A stretch of 64,000 bases of DNA from Paenilisteria newyorkensis (GTDB taxonomy: Bacteria > Bacillota > Bacilli > Lactobacillales > Listeriaceae). The notes under the pieces are model-generated. The model worked only from the letters and a program-made list of their open reading frames with translations, made no database searches and was not told where the DNA came from. This document shows, piece by piece, positions 47,875 to 57,174 of the stretch. Both the position numbers and the translations under genes were made by a program. The first letter of the stretch is position 1, and each line of letters begins with the position of its first letter. The stretch covers positions 186,001 through 250,000 of the forward strand of contig NZ_JNFB01000035.1 in NCBI RefSeq assembly GCF_000766145.1. Reading direction: 5' to 3'.

Positions 47875-49344
47875 ATGACAGAAGTGAAAGAACAAGTAGC
47901 TTTAATTACTATTTTTGGCGGTACGGGAGATTTGGCAAATCGCAAACTTTACCCTTCGCTATACCATCTCTTCACGAAAGGCTTTTTGAAAGAAAATTTC
48001 GCAGTGATCGGTACAGCTCGTCGTCCATGGACCAATGATTTCTTCCGTGAAAAAGTCGTAGAATCATTGAAAGGCATCGAAAAAGAAGGCTTCGACCCAG
48101 AAGAATTCGCGTCACATTTCTACTACCAATCGCACGATGTAACCAATCGTGAATCGTATGTCGAGCTGAAAGATTTATCTGATGAACTCGATAAAAAATA
48201 CGAACTACAAGGAAATCGCCTATTCTACCTTGCTATGGCGCCAAATTTCTTTGGAACTATCGCAAGTCGATTAAAGTCAGAAGGTTTTGTCGATAATGCT
48301 GGATTTAGCCGTTTGATCATTGAAAAACCATTTGGTCGCGATTTAGCAAGTGCCCAAGAACTCAATGAGTCACTGCGTCAAGCGTTTGATGAAAACGAGA
48401 TTTACCGCATCGACCATTACTTAGGCAAAGAAATGATACAAAATATTTCCGTGATTCGTTTTGCGAATTCTATCATTGAATCGCTTTGGAATAATCGCTA
48501 TATTGATAACGTCCAAGTAACATTGAGTGAGACGCTTGGTGTAGAAGATCGCGGGCGTTATTATGAAGAAAGTGGCGCGCTTCGTGATATGGTTCAAAAT
48601 CATATTTTACAAATCGTATCCTTGCTTGCGATGGAGCCACCGATTAAATTAACCACACAAGAAATTCGCCATGAAAAAGTGCGCGCGCTCCGTTCTCTGC
48701 GTGTCATTGAAGGCGACGATGTGTACAAATATTTCGTACGCGGGCAATACGGTCCTGGAACAGTAGACGGCAAAGAGCTGCTCGGTTACCGTCAAGCAGA
48801 GAATGTCGATTCCGATTCTAATACCGAAACATTTGTCGCAGCGAAACTCATGATTGATAATTTCCGCTGGAGCGGCGTTCCGTTTTATATTAGAACCGGG
48901 AAACGCCTTGCGAAGAAAACAACGCAAATTGCGATTCAATTCAAAAACGTACCGATGAACCTTTTCGGTCCAGACCAATCGCTTGGAGGAAACGTGCTGG
49001 TGATACATATTCAACCAGACGAAGGTATCACGCTACACATGAATGTCAAAGAACCCGGCCAAGGAATGCTGACCATGCCAGTCAACCTGAACTACGCACA
49101 CTCCTCACCAGACGGCATGAACACACCAGAAGCCTATGAAAAATTAATTCAAGACTGTCTAAACGGCGACGCAACATACTTCTCACATTGGGATGAAGTC
49201 TCCCTATCATGGAACTTCATCGACAAAGTAGCCGCAGTCTGGTCGAATTCAAAAGAACACTTCCCGAACTACACATCCGGCACAATGGGACCCAAAGAAG
49301 CGGATAAATTGGTGTCACAGGATGGATTTGAGTGGTTTGAATAG
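47875..49344 (+). CDS. zwf: Glucose-6-phosphate 1-dehydrogenase
   Basis: First step of the oxidative pentose phosphate pathway, making NADPH. The 489-aa protein has the NADP motif FGGTGDLANRKLYPSLY and the active-site signature RIDHYLGKEMIQN (catalytic His). IEKPFGRDLASA is the coenzyme-site Pro-Phe-Gly. Start follows GAGGGTAAGCACGT. The transcript appears to run about 390 bases past the stop through a repeat region to the terminator at 49686. Confidence 0.97.
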   Translation: MTEVKEQVALITIFGGTGDLANRKLYPSLYHLFTKGFLKENFAVIGTARRPWTNDFFREKVVESLKGIEKEGFDPEEFASHFYYQSHDVTNRESYVELKDLSDELDKKYELQGNRLFYLAMAPNFFGTIASRLKSEGFVDNAGFSRLIIEKPFGRDLASAQELNESLRQAFDENEIYRIDHYLGKEMIQNISVIRFANSIIESLWNNRYIDNVQVTLSETLGVEDRGRYYEESGALRDMVQNHILQIVSLLAMEPPIKLTTQEIRHEKVRALRSLRVIEGDDVYKYFVRGQYGPGTVDGKELLGYRQAENVDSDSNTETFVAAKLMIDNFRWSGVPFYIRTGKRLAKKTTQIAIQFKNVPMNLFGPDQSLGGNVLVIHIQPDEGITLHMNVKEPGQGMLTMPVNLNYAHSSPDGMNTPEAYEKLIQDCLNGDATYFSHWDEVSLSWNFIDKVAAVWSNSKEHFPNYTSGTMGPKEADKLVSQDGFEWFE

Positions 49345-49386
49345 AGAAATGCTGAAGAAGCCCGTTAGACCCGAAAAAATTTGTTA

Positions 49387-49486
49387 GGGGCCGCAGTGAA
49401 AACCCGCTCTTGGTTTTTGAGGAGGGCACGAAAATTTCGAGGGTCTGGCTTCTGAAGCTGGATCCGGGGGCGCCAAACATGACGCA
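49387..49486. repeat. 100-bp direct repeat, unit 1 (zwf 3' region)
   Basis: From GGGGCCGCAGTGAAAA to CCAAACATGACGCA; about 80% identical to unit 2 at 49571-49670 by eye, including GAAGCTGGATCCGG. Minus-strand open frames through it are probably not genes. The two units start 184 bases apart. Confidence 0.85.
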
Positions 49487-49499
49487 GTACATGGAACGA

Positions 49500-49561
49500 A
49501 TGCTCACTCTGTTCGCACTCGTATTGAGGCTCTAAATCGGCGAGTGATGCCTCATAAGTGC
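49500..49561. repeat. Module C copy between the two 100-bp repeats
   Basis: GCTCACT...GTATTGAGGCTCTAAATCG followed by GATGCCTCA. It resembles the module inside A5 (about 31590-31665) and, more weakly, the insert in A1. Confidence 0.6.
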
Positions 49562-49570
49562 CACAACATA

Positions 49571-49670
49571 GGGGGCGCAGTAAAAGTCCTCTTTTGACTT
49601 TTGCGGAGGCCACGAAATTTCCGAGAGGCTGGCTCTTGAAGCTGGATCCGGAGGTGCCAAACGTGACGCA
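49571..49670. repeat. 100-bp direct repeat, unit 2 (zwf 3' region)
   Basis: From GGGGGCGCAGTAAAAG to CCAAACGTGACGCA; partner of unit 1. It runs nearly up to the zwf terminator. Origin unknown; no ribosome site or terminal structure suggests a gene. Confidence 0.85.
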
Positions 49671-49685
49671 AATCCAGAAAAAGAT

Positions 49686-49741
49686 CCAGGTCTGTTTTAC
49701 CTCCACAACCCGTGAAGTAAAACAGACCTGGAGTTTTTTTC
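49686..49741 (+). terminator. zwf terminator
   Basis: Perfect 15-bp stem CCAGGTCTGTTTTAC / GTAAAACAGACCTGG followed by seven or more T, 340 bases after the zwf stop. Confidence 0.85.
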
Positions 49742-49828
49742 TCTCTTCATCCACTCTCCCAATGTTGTTCCTTTTTTCACAAATCCATGTTACAATTAAA
49801 AGGAATACACAGTAAAAGGAGAATCAAT

Positions 49829-50266
49829 ATGCCAGAAAGCATTGACGATTATATCGATCGCGGTATCCATGGCGCAAAAGAAATTAATCCTGCCGAACGC
49901 AAAAAGTATCTCGGCACCTTTCGAGAACGTGTCGAAATCCAGATGAGTAAACAAGAAGTTTTTCAAAAATATTGTACCAAAGAATTAGAACAGGAAATGA
50001 AAGATCACCCGAAGGCCAAACTGCTCTTAAACGGCTCCATTTCCTATGAAATATTGCGTTCTTACATCATGTTGGCAGAAAAGCATAAGATGCCATTCTC
50101 GATTGTGGCACGCGAAGACGACGATACACCGATTGGCCTTGTTCTTGCGGAAGACCACGAAATCAACCGGGAAGATACGCATCTCCACGAAACGCCGGTT
50201 ATTACAGAAGACACCACTGGAAAAGTCAGTCTGCTGGACAAAATCAAGGCTATTTTTCAAGAGTAA
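49829..50266 (+). CDS. YueI family protein (DUF1694)
   Basis: 145-aa conserved Firmicute protein of unknown function. The core LGTFRERVEIQMSKQEV and the helical middle with HPKAKLLLNGSISYEILRSY resemble YueI of B. subtilis. No membrane segment. The ATG at 49829 has AAGGAGAATC upstream. A small membrane-protein gene follows 13 bases later, probably in the same transcript. Confidence 0.75.
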   Translation: MPESIDDYIDRGIHGAKEINPAERKKYLGTFRERVEIQMSKQEVFQKYCTKELEQEMKDHPKAKLLLNGSISYEILRSYIMLAEKHKMPFSIVAREDDDTPIGLVLAEDHEINREDTHLHETPVITEDTTGKVSLLDKIKAIFQE

Positions 50267-50279
50267 GGAAGTGTTTCAC

Positions 50280-50420
50280 ATGCTCCACACGATTGTACTG
50301 GCACTCGCCATTCTCGTGTTTTTACAAACAATTTATTTTTTCATACGGAAAAATACCGATATGGGCGTGATGTTCCTGCTCATCGGTATCGCATTGCTTA
50401 TTATTTCGACGATTGGCTAA
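50280..50420 (+). CDS. Small two-segment membrane protein
   Basis: 46 aa: MLHTIVLALAILVFLQTIYF, a short charged loop (IRKNTD), then a second hydrophobic segment ending LLIISTIG. AAGGAAG lies eight bases before the ATG. It follows the YueI-like gene and its last 20 bases overlap the convergent DUF6884 gene. Function unknown. Similar tiny genes are common in Listeria and often missed by gene callers. Confidence 0.6.
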   Translation: MLHTIVLALAILVFLQTIYFFIRKNTDMGVMFLLIGIALLIISTIG

Positions 50421-50868
50421 ATGTAAGAGGCTCGCCGGTATTTATCGCTGTGCGCAGCCTTTTTTGCATGTCGCCAATTCCTCGTGTTCCGTGAAGCGGG
50501 AATGAAAATTGTTGTTTCCCATCTGTAATCGCCGCTAACAAAGGTTCGAATTTCTTTCCTCCAAGCATCACCATTGTCTCCTGCTCGATTCCGAGTGCTT
50601 GCCATTGCTGCTTTAATTCCTCTAACGAAATCGTATCTTTGGTCACACCTCGCGCAGTAAACCGCACGTCATACGTCCCTAAAACAACGGAATCAGGCGT
50701 TAAAAAACCATACTTCGGCGATAAAACCAGATAATCCCCATCAAATTTTTCAGCATAGGTCCGGCATAAACGATGAAAGTTTCCGGTATACGCTTGGCTC
50801 GCCGTCACCGGTCCCGCGTCCTCCTGCTTGTCCCAAATCTTTGGCTTTCCTGATGGTATAATAATCAT
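50401..50868 (-). CDS. DUF6884-like protein
   Basis: 155-aa protein. MIIIPSGKPKIWD at the start and DGDYLVLSPKYGFLTPDSVV with YDVRFTARG resemble a family annotated DUF6884 (distantly like YaaA/peroxide-stress proteins); function unknown. The start overlaps the stop of the upstream GNAT gene by four bases, so they are co-translated. Its 3' end is convergent with the small membrane-protein gene. Confidence 0.65.
   Translation of the reverse strand: MIIIPSGKPKIWDKQEDAGPVTASQAYTGNFHRLCRTYAEKFDGDYLVLSPKYGFLTPDSVVLGTYDVRFTARGVTKDTISLEELKQQWQALGIEQETMVMLGGKKFEPLLAAITDGKQQFSFPLHGTRGIGDMQKRLRTAINTGEPLTFSQSSK
50429..50465 (+). terminator. Possible terminator inside the DUF6884 gene
   Basis: Plus-strand GGCTCGC...GCGCAGCC (one bulge) followed by six T, nine bases after the small membrane-protein stop codon and within the 3' end of the opposing gene. 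Confidence 0.45.
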
Positions 50869-51404
50869 GATGTCCCCTCATCCATTGGGTATTCCCACAA
50901 AACAATCTTACCGCGAGACTCCGTTTTATCATATTTCGGCTGATATAAAAATCCGGACTTGCGCAAAACTTGAATCGAATGCGGATTACTCTCGAAGCTT
51001 CTAGCAAATATACGCTTGATTTCTGGTTGTTGTTTCAGCCATACCAACAGCCCCCCTAACGCTTCTGTCACATAGCCATTATTTTGATACGCTGGCACAA
51101 TGCTATATCCCAACTCGATTTCCCCTGTTTCTTCTGGCTTGCCTTGTCCGCCAATTTCTCCGATGACCTTGTTCTCCTCTTTCAACACGATTAAATGCGT
51201 CCATTTCGTCATCTCTGGTTCTTTTTTCACGCTTTCCAATACATATGGTAGGTAAAAAAAGAAATCGATGCCAGGCCAGTCTCTGGACACCTCATAGCCT
51301 GATACGCGCTCCAATTCGTCCACACCAGCAATCGTCGCTTCAATCCATTCCAAACTGTATTCTACTAACAGCAACCGTTCCGTTTCTAATTTCCCCATGT
51401 CCAT
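50865..51404 (-). CDS. GNAT family acetyltransferase
   Basis: 179-aa acetyltransferase. The region IELGYSIVPAYQNNGYVTEAL is the acetyl-CoA-binding motif A of RimJ/RimL-like enzymes, and SNPHSIQVLRKSGF the following motif. Substrate unknown. It forms a two-gene unit with the DUF6884-like gene and is divergent from the ilv operon, sharing a 350-base promoter region. Confidence 0.82.
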   Translation of the reverse strand: MDMGKLETERLLLVEYSLEWIEATIAGVDELERVSGYEVSRDWPGIDFFFYLPYVLESVKKEPEMTKWTHLIVLKEENKVIGEIGGQGKPEETGEIELGYSIVPAYQNNGYVTEALGGLLVWLKQQPEIKRIFARSFESNPHSIQVLRKSGFLYQPKYDKTESRGKIVLWEYPMDEGTS

Positions 51405-51507
51405 ACCTGACTTTCCGTTTCAATATATCTTCTCTCTAAAATTATCAAATTCTACCTCATTACGCAAACTTTTTGCAGAATGTCACCTGTTATTATCACC
51501 ACATACT

Positions 51508-51522
51508 AATTTTTTGAAAACT
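51508..51522. promoter_or_regulatory. Possible CodY-binding motif
   Basis: AATTTTTTGAAAACT has two mismatches to the CodY consensus AATTTTCWGAAAATT. It lies about 110 bases upstream of the ilv promoter; a weaker match lies near 51612. CodY control of ilv-leu is known in Firmicutes. Confidence 0.4.
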
Positions 51523-51628
51523 TTTTTCATTATCATTGTACACGCTTACATTATTATCTACCAACCGATTTAGCTATGTATTCTAGTTTTTCAATGAAAT
51601 CCAAAAGCAACAAATTTTCAAATAACGG

Positions 51629-51656
51629 TTGACATTTCCCCGTCAAAAGCTATAAT
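51629..51656 (+). promoter_or_regulatory. ilv-leu operon promoter
   Basis: TTGACA (51629-51634), 16-base spacer, TATAAT (51651-51656). It predicts a leader of roughly 370 bases before ilvD, containing the attenuator. Confidence 0.85.
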
Positions 51657-51760
51657 TAATAATAATATTACATTGATTGATATTTATTGAATTCACATAG
51701 GCTACATACGAATGAAGTATCTCATTGTTGATAAATTTGATTTAGAGGAGTTAATGACTT

Positions 51761-51808
51761 ATGAAAACATCTAACCGAAATGACGTCATTACAATTTTAT
51801 TACTCTAG
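51761..51808 (+). CDS. ilv operon leader peptide
   Basis: A 15-codon frame with GAGGAG ten bases upstream encodes MKTSNRNDVITILLL. Six of the last seven codons are Val, Ile or Leu, the three end products of the operon. Ribosome stalling there would steer the downstream hairpins, giving transcription attenuation. From memory, L. monocytogenes has a comparable cis-acting element (Rli60) before ilvD. A second 20-codon frame at 51712-51774 overlaps out of frame without a good ribosome site. Confidence 0.85.
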   Translation: MKTSNRNDVITILLL

Positions 51809-51814
51809 CAAGGG

Positions 51815-51920
51815 TCTGGAACACTGTTTAAAACAAGCAGTCGTTTAGATCCTGTTTATCATTAAATGGGATTCTTATCTAGGCATCCCATTTTTTTACT
51901 CAAAAATGGGATGCTTTTTT
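51815..51920 (+). promoter_or_regulatory. ilv-leu transcription attenuator
   Basis: After the leader peptide, GGTCTGGAAC..CTG and CAG..GTTTAGATCC form an imperfect stem. Then AAATGGGAT (51864-51872) can pair with ATCCCATTT (51885-51893) as antiterminator. The same ATCCCAT strand can instead pair with AAAAATGGGATGC to form the terminator at 51883-51920. The mutually exclusive pairing supports ribosome-mediated attenuation. Confidence 0.8.
51883..51920 (+). terminator. ilv attenuator terminator
   Basis: GCATCCCATTTTT / AAAAATGGGATGC, 13 bp, loop of six, then TTTTTT. It ends transcription before ilvD when branched-chain amino acids are plentiful. Confidence 0.85.
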
Positions 51921-52035
51921 GTTGCCAAGATGCGTTATCAATGTCATTTTTCGCTTTAAAAGGTCATGCTAGTTGATATATTCTAAAAATTCAGCTTCGA
52001 CCAACAATTATAATAAAGAAACGGGGAATATGCTC

Positions 52036-53727
52036 ATGCGTAGTGATAAAATCAAAAAAGGTGTCGAACAAGCTCCAGCCCGGAGTCTTCTGCACGCAAC
52101 CGGTCAAATCAAAAGTCCAGGTGATATGGATAAACCATTTATCGCCATCTGTAACTCTTACATCGATATCGTTCCAGGTCATGTGCATTTGCGTGAGCTC
52201 GCGGATATTGCGAAAGAAGCGATTCGTGAAGCTGGTGGTATCCCGTTCGAATTTAATACGATTGGGGTCGATGATGGGATTGCGATGGGTCATATCGGGA
52301 TGCGCTATTCCCTTCCGAGTCGCGAGGTTATCGCGGATGCGGCGGAAACGGTTATCAATGCCCACTGGTTTGACGGGGTTATGTATATTCCGAACTGTGA
52401 CAAAATTACGCCTGGTATGTTGCTTGCCTCTGTGCGTACGAACGTGCCGGCAATCTTCTGTTCTGGTGGTCCGATGAAGGCTGGGCTTTCTGCAACAGGT
52501 AAAGCCTTGACGCTTTCTTCTGTATTCGAAGCGGTTGGTGCTTTTAAAGAAGGTAGCATGTCCCAAGAAGAATTTTTAGATATGGAAGCAAATGCTTGTC
52601 CGACGTGTGGATCGTGTGCTGGGATGTTTACAGCGAACTCGATGAACTGCTTGATGGAAGTGCTCGGTATGGCGGTTCCGTTCAATGGAACGACGCTTGC
52701 TGTATCGGAGGCGCGCCGTGAGTTGATCCGCGAATCGGCGTTCCACTTGATGGATCTTGTGAAAAAAGACATTCGTCCTCGCGATATTATTACGCGTGAT
52801 GCGATTGATGATGCTTTCGCGCTAGATATGGCGATGGGCGGCTCGACAAACACAGTGCTACACGTTTTGGCTTTGGCGAACGAAGCGGAAATTGATTACG
52901 ATTTGGAGCGCATCAATGAAATCGCAAGTCGTGTCCCTTACCTCTCCAAAATCGCGCCGTCCTCTGCGTATTCGATGCATGATGTCCACGAGGCTGGCGG
53001 TGTTCCTGCTATTATGAAGGAGCTTGTCGACCTTGGAAATGCGATTCACCCCGACCGGATTACGGTGACTGGTAAAACGATTCGTGAAAATGTCGAAAAT
53101 GCGAAAATTAACAATACGGACGTGATTCATCCAAAAGAAGATCCGTATACAAAAACGGGCGGTCTCTCCATCCTATTCGGAAATATCGCGCCAAAAGGTT
53201 CGGCGATCAAAGTCGGCGGCGTGGACCCATCGGTATCCGTCTTTACCGGAAAAGCGATTTGTTTCGATTCGCATGACGCGGCTGTTGAAGCGATTGATAA
53301 TCATACGGTTCGCGAAGGTCATGTGGTCGTGATTCGCTATGAAGGTCCTCGTGGCGGTCCGGGAATGCCGGAAATGCTTGCTCCGACGTCTTCTATCGTG
53401 GGACGCGGACTTGGAAAAGATGTGGCGCTAATCACGGACGGTCGCTTCTCTGGTGCAACACGTGGCATCGCGATTGGTCACATTTCTCCTGAAGCGGCGT
53501 CTGGTGGTCCGATTGCCTTGATTGAAGATGGCGATACGATCGTGATTGACTTGCCGAATCGGACGCTGAATGTCGATGTGGCGCCTGAAGTTTTAGAGGC
53601 TCGTCGCGCTGGGATTCCTAAATTTGTTCCTAAAATTAAAAAAGGCTATCTGGCTCGCTATGCTGCACTCGTGACATCAGCTCACACTGGTGGCGTACTG
53701 CAACTTCCGGATGATTTCTTAGAGTGA
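52036..53727 (+). CDS. ilvD: Dihydroxy-acid dehydratase
   Basis: Third common step of valine and isoleucine synthesis, an Fe-S enzyme. 563 aa. [25 protein letters not shown] (cluster cysteines) and [17 protein letters not shown] are signatures, with [20 protein letters not shown] near the C-terminus. The ATG at 52036 gives the family N-terminus [18 protein letters not shown]; an ATG two codons upstream (52030) is too near the ribosome site. First gene of the ilvDBNC-leuABCD-ilvA operon. Confidence 0.96.
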   Translation: MRSDKIKKGVEQAPARSLLHATGQIKSPGDMDKPFIAICNSYIDIVPGHVHLRELADIAKEAIREAGGIPFEFNTIGVDDGIAMGHIGMRYSLPSREVIADAAETVINAHWFDGVMYIPNCDKITPGMLLASVRTNVPAIFCSGGPMKAGLSATGKALTLSSVFEAVGAFKEGSMSQEEFLDMEANACPTCGSCAGMFTANSMNCLMEVLGMAVPFNGTTLAVSEARRELIRESAFHLMDLVKKDIRPRDIITRDAIDDAFALDMAMGGSTNTVLHVLALANEAEIDYDLERINEIASRVPYLSKIAPSSAYSMHDVHEAGGVPAIMKELVDLGNAIHPDRITVTGKTIRENVENAKINNTDVIHPKEDPYTKTGGLSILFGNIAPKGSAIKVGGVDPSVSVFTGKAICFDSHDAAVEAIDNHTVREGHVVVIRYEGPRGGPGMPEMLAPTSSIVGRGLGKDVALITDGRFSGATRGIAIGHISPEAASGGPIALIEDGDTIVIDLPNRTLNVDVAPEVLEARRAGIPKFVPKIKKGYLARYAALVTSAHTGGVLQLPDDFLE

Positions 53728-53745
53728 TAAGGAGAGGTGAAGAAA

Positions 53746-55449
53746 ATGATCAAAGTAGAGAAGGAAACGACGACAAAAAGCGGTGCGGAGCTTTTAATTG
53801 ATGCTCTGAATGCGCAGAATGTAGAGATGATTTTTGGCTATCCTGGTGGGGCTGTGTTACCACTATATGATGCGTTTTATGATTGCGATATTCCGCATAT
53901 TCTGACGCGTCACGAACAAGGCGCGGTGCACGCAGCGGAAGGTTATGCTCGCGTCACCGGAAAAGCTGGCGTTGTCGTCGTTACAAGTGGACCTGGTGCA
54001 ACGAATGCTTTAACGGGAATTGCGGACGCGATGAGCGATTCAATCCCGATGGTCGTTTTCACTGGCCAAGTTGCCACACCTGGTATCGGAAAAGACGCGT
54101 TCCAAGAAGCCGACATGATTGGCTTAACGATTCCGATTACAAAATATAATTACCAAGTACGCGATGTGAAAGATATTCCGAAAATTATTAAAGAAGCTTT
54201 CCATATTGCCACAACGGGTCGTCAAGGTCCCGTCGTGATTGATTTACCGAAAGATATGTCTATCGCAACAACCGATAAGGTCAACGATGACACAATTCAC
54301 TTGCCAGGTTATCAGCCTACCGTGAAGCCAAATGGCATGCAACTTGAAAAATTGATGCAAGCTTTAGCGGTTTCTAGCAAACCGGTTATCTTAGCTGGCG
54401 CTGGTGTGAATCATTCGCGCGCGACGGCGGAACTACTCGATTTTGCGGAACGCTATCAAATTCCAGTCGTGAACACGCTACTTGGACTTGGTAGTTTTCC
54501 ACAAGATCATCCCCTCTTCCTCGGAATGGGCGGGATGCACGGTTCTTACGCAGCAAACATGGCGCTGACGGATCCTGATTTGCTCATTAATTTTGGCTCG
54601 CGGTTTGATGATCGCATGGTTGGCTCGCCACAAGAGTTCGCGAAACATGCGGTGATTGCGCATATCGATATCGACCCTGCGGAAATCGGCAAAGTCTTAA
54701 CAACGAAAATTCCGATTGTTGCGGATATTAAAGAAACGTTGACGCAACTGCTGGAAATGACTGTAACGGAGGAAGCGGACAAAACGCATTGGTACAAGCT
54801 AAATATGACGCGTAAAGAACGCCATCCCTTCACGTATAATCGGGATTCAAAAGCGGAAATCAAACCGCAAAAAGTGATTGAGATTATCGGGGAGATTACG
54901 GAAGGCAAAGCGCTTGTTGCTACCGATGTTGGGCAGCACCAAATGTGGGTCGCGCAATTTTATCCGTTTCGTCATGATCACCAAATTATGACGAGTGGCG
55001 GACTTGGTACGATGGGCTTCGGTTTCCCAGCGGCTATCGGTGCTCAGCTCGCCTATCCGGAACAAACGGTCGTTGCTTTTGTCGGTGATGGTGGTTTCCA
55101 GATGACAAATCAAGAACTCGCGATTTTGAATGACTACAACATCAATTTGAAAACGGTCATTATTAATAACGGATCGCTTGGCATGGTGCGGCAGTGGCAA
55201 GAAAAGTTCCACAATGAACGCTTCTCCCACTCCATTTTCCAGAGTCAGCCTGATTTTGTGAAACTCGCGGAGGCTTATGGCGTGAAAGGTGTTCGTTTGA
55301 CGGATCCAGAAACATTGGCCGCAGATTTGGAAGAAGCGTTTGCCTATCCTGGCCCAATCGTTATCGACTGCGTTGTATCGCCGAACGAGCTAGTACTACC
55401 AATGATTCCACCAGGCAAGGCGAATCATCAAATGGAAGGAGTGGAATAA
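53746..55449 (+). CDS. ilvB: Acetolactate synthase, large subunit
   Basis: ThDP-dependent synthase making acetolactate or acetohydroxybutyrate. 567 aa. The start region [23 protein letters not shown] with the catalytic Glu in [16 protein letters not shown]-like [12 protein letters not shown], and the ThDP motif [16 protein letters not shown] are present. The ATG at 53746 has GGAGAGGTG upstream. The regulatory subunit gene follows with no gap. Confidence 0.96.
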   Translation: MIKVEKETTTKSGAELLIDALNAQNVEMIFGYPGGAVLPLYDAFYDCDIPHILTRHEQGAVHAAEGYARVTGKAGVVVVTSGPGATNALTGIADAMSDSIPMVVFTGQVATPGIGKDAFQEADMIGLTIPITKYNYQVRDVKDIPKIIKEAFHIATTGRQGPVVIDLPKDMSIATTDKVNDDTIHLPGYQPTVKPNGMQLEKLMQALAVSSKPVILAGAGVNHSRATAELLDFAERYQIPVVNTLLGLGSFPQDHPLFLGMGGMHGSYAANMALTDPDLLINFGSRFDDRMVGSPQEFAKHAVIAHIDIDPAEIGKVLTTKIPIVADIKETLTQLLEMTVTEEADKTHWYKLNMTRKERHPFTYNRDSKAEIKPQKVIEIIGEITEGKALVATDVGQHQMWVAQFYPFRHDHQIMTSGGLGTMGFGFPAAIGAQLAYPEQTVVAFVGDGGFQMTNQELAILNDYNINLKTVIINNGSLGMVRQWQEKFHNERFSHSIFQSQPDFVKLAEAYGVKGVRLTDPETLAADLEEAFAYPGPIVIDCVVSPNELVLPMIPPGKANHQMEGVE

Positions 55450-55932
55450 ATGCGACGTATCATTACAGCAACTGTTAATAACTCAAGTGGTGTGCTAAAT
55501 CGGATTACCGGTGTTATCTCGCGTCGCCAATATAACATTGATAGTATCTCTGTTGGTTGGACCGAAACGCCGAATGTTTCCCGCATTACCATCGTCGTTC
55601 ATGTCGATTCGCTCTATGAAATTGAACAGGTGACGAAACAGTTAAACAAGCAAATCGATGTGCTAAAAGTGAGTGATATTACCGATGATCCACATATGGA
55701 GCGGGAACTGGCTTTAATTAAAGTCAACGCCCCTGCAACGACACGAGCGGAACTTAATTCGATTATTGAGCCGTTTCGTGCGACGATTATCGATGTTGGT
55801 AAAACGAGCGTTGTTGTGCAAGTCGCGGGAACGAGTGAAAAAGTCAATGCATTTGTTGACAGCATTCGCCCATATGGCATACAACAAATGGCTCGCACCG
55901 GTGTTACTGGCTTTACTCGTAGCGCTAAATAA
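55450..55932 (+). CDS. ilvN: Acetolactate synthase, small (regulatory) subunit
   Basis: 160 aa with an N-terminal ACT domain (MRRIITATVNNSSGVLNRITGVISRRQYNIDSISVG region) that mediates valine feedback and a C-terminal ferredoxin-like half. It starts immediately after the ilvB stop, with AAGGAG inside the end of ilvB, so expression is coupled to the large subunit. Also called ilvH. Confidence 0.95.
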   Translation: MRRIITATVNNSSGVLNRITGVISRRQYNIDSISVGWTETPNVSRITIVVHVDSLYEIEQVTKQLNKQIDVLKVSDITDDPHMERELALIKVNAPATTRAELNSIIEPFRATIIDVGKTSVVVQVAGTSEKVNAFVDSIRPYGIQQMARTGVTGFTRSAK

Positions 55933-55981
55933 TCATTTTGAATCCCAGAAAACCTTTTTTCTGAGAAATATATAAAGATAA

Positions 55982-56995
<1,014 letters not shown>

Positions 56996-57025
56996 TAGGA
57001 AGAGAATTGGGGATTTAGAAAACCT

Positions 57026-57149
57026 GCAGCGTTTCAACGGATACTTAGATTCTAGGAAAAGTCGGGCACTGGAGCGGCATGTACGATTTGTACGTGAGCA
57101 CTAGCGCGCAGACTTTAACGACGAAGATAAGTGTTTATCGAAACGCTGC
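57026..57149. repeat. Family A palindromic cassette (A4) between ilvC and leuA
   Basis: Ends GCAGCGTTTC (57026-57035) and GAAACGCTGC (57140-57149) are inverted; both arms changed from the GTGTCGAC form in concert. The core has GCATGTACGATTTGTACGTG, and CTTAGATTCTAGG and TTTAACGACGAAGATAAG match the other copies. It is the only copy within a known operon. No T-run follows, so it should not end transcription but could shape processing or stability. Confidence 0.82.
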
Positions 57150-57174
57150 CCCCTTTTCTAATGAGGTGAAAACT

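Noticed and set aside
49217-49754. Minus-strand open frames of about 96 and 129 codons downstream of zwf
   Set aside because: They run through the 100-bp direct repeats and into the zwf end, have no ribosome site, and their peptide similarity to each other comes from the DNA repeat.
51973-52035. Upstream start for ilvD at 51973
   Set aside because: The extra 21 residues are not part of the family N-terminus and the ribosome site lies just before 52036.
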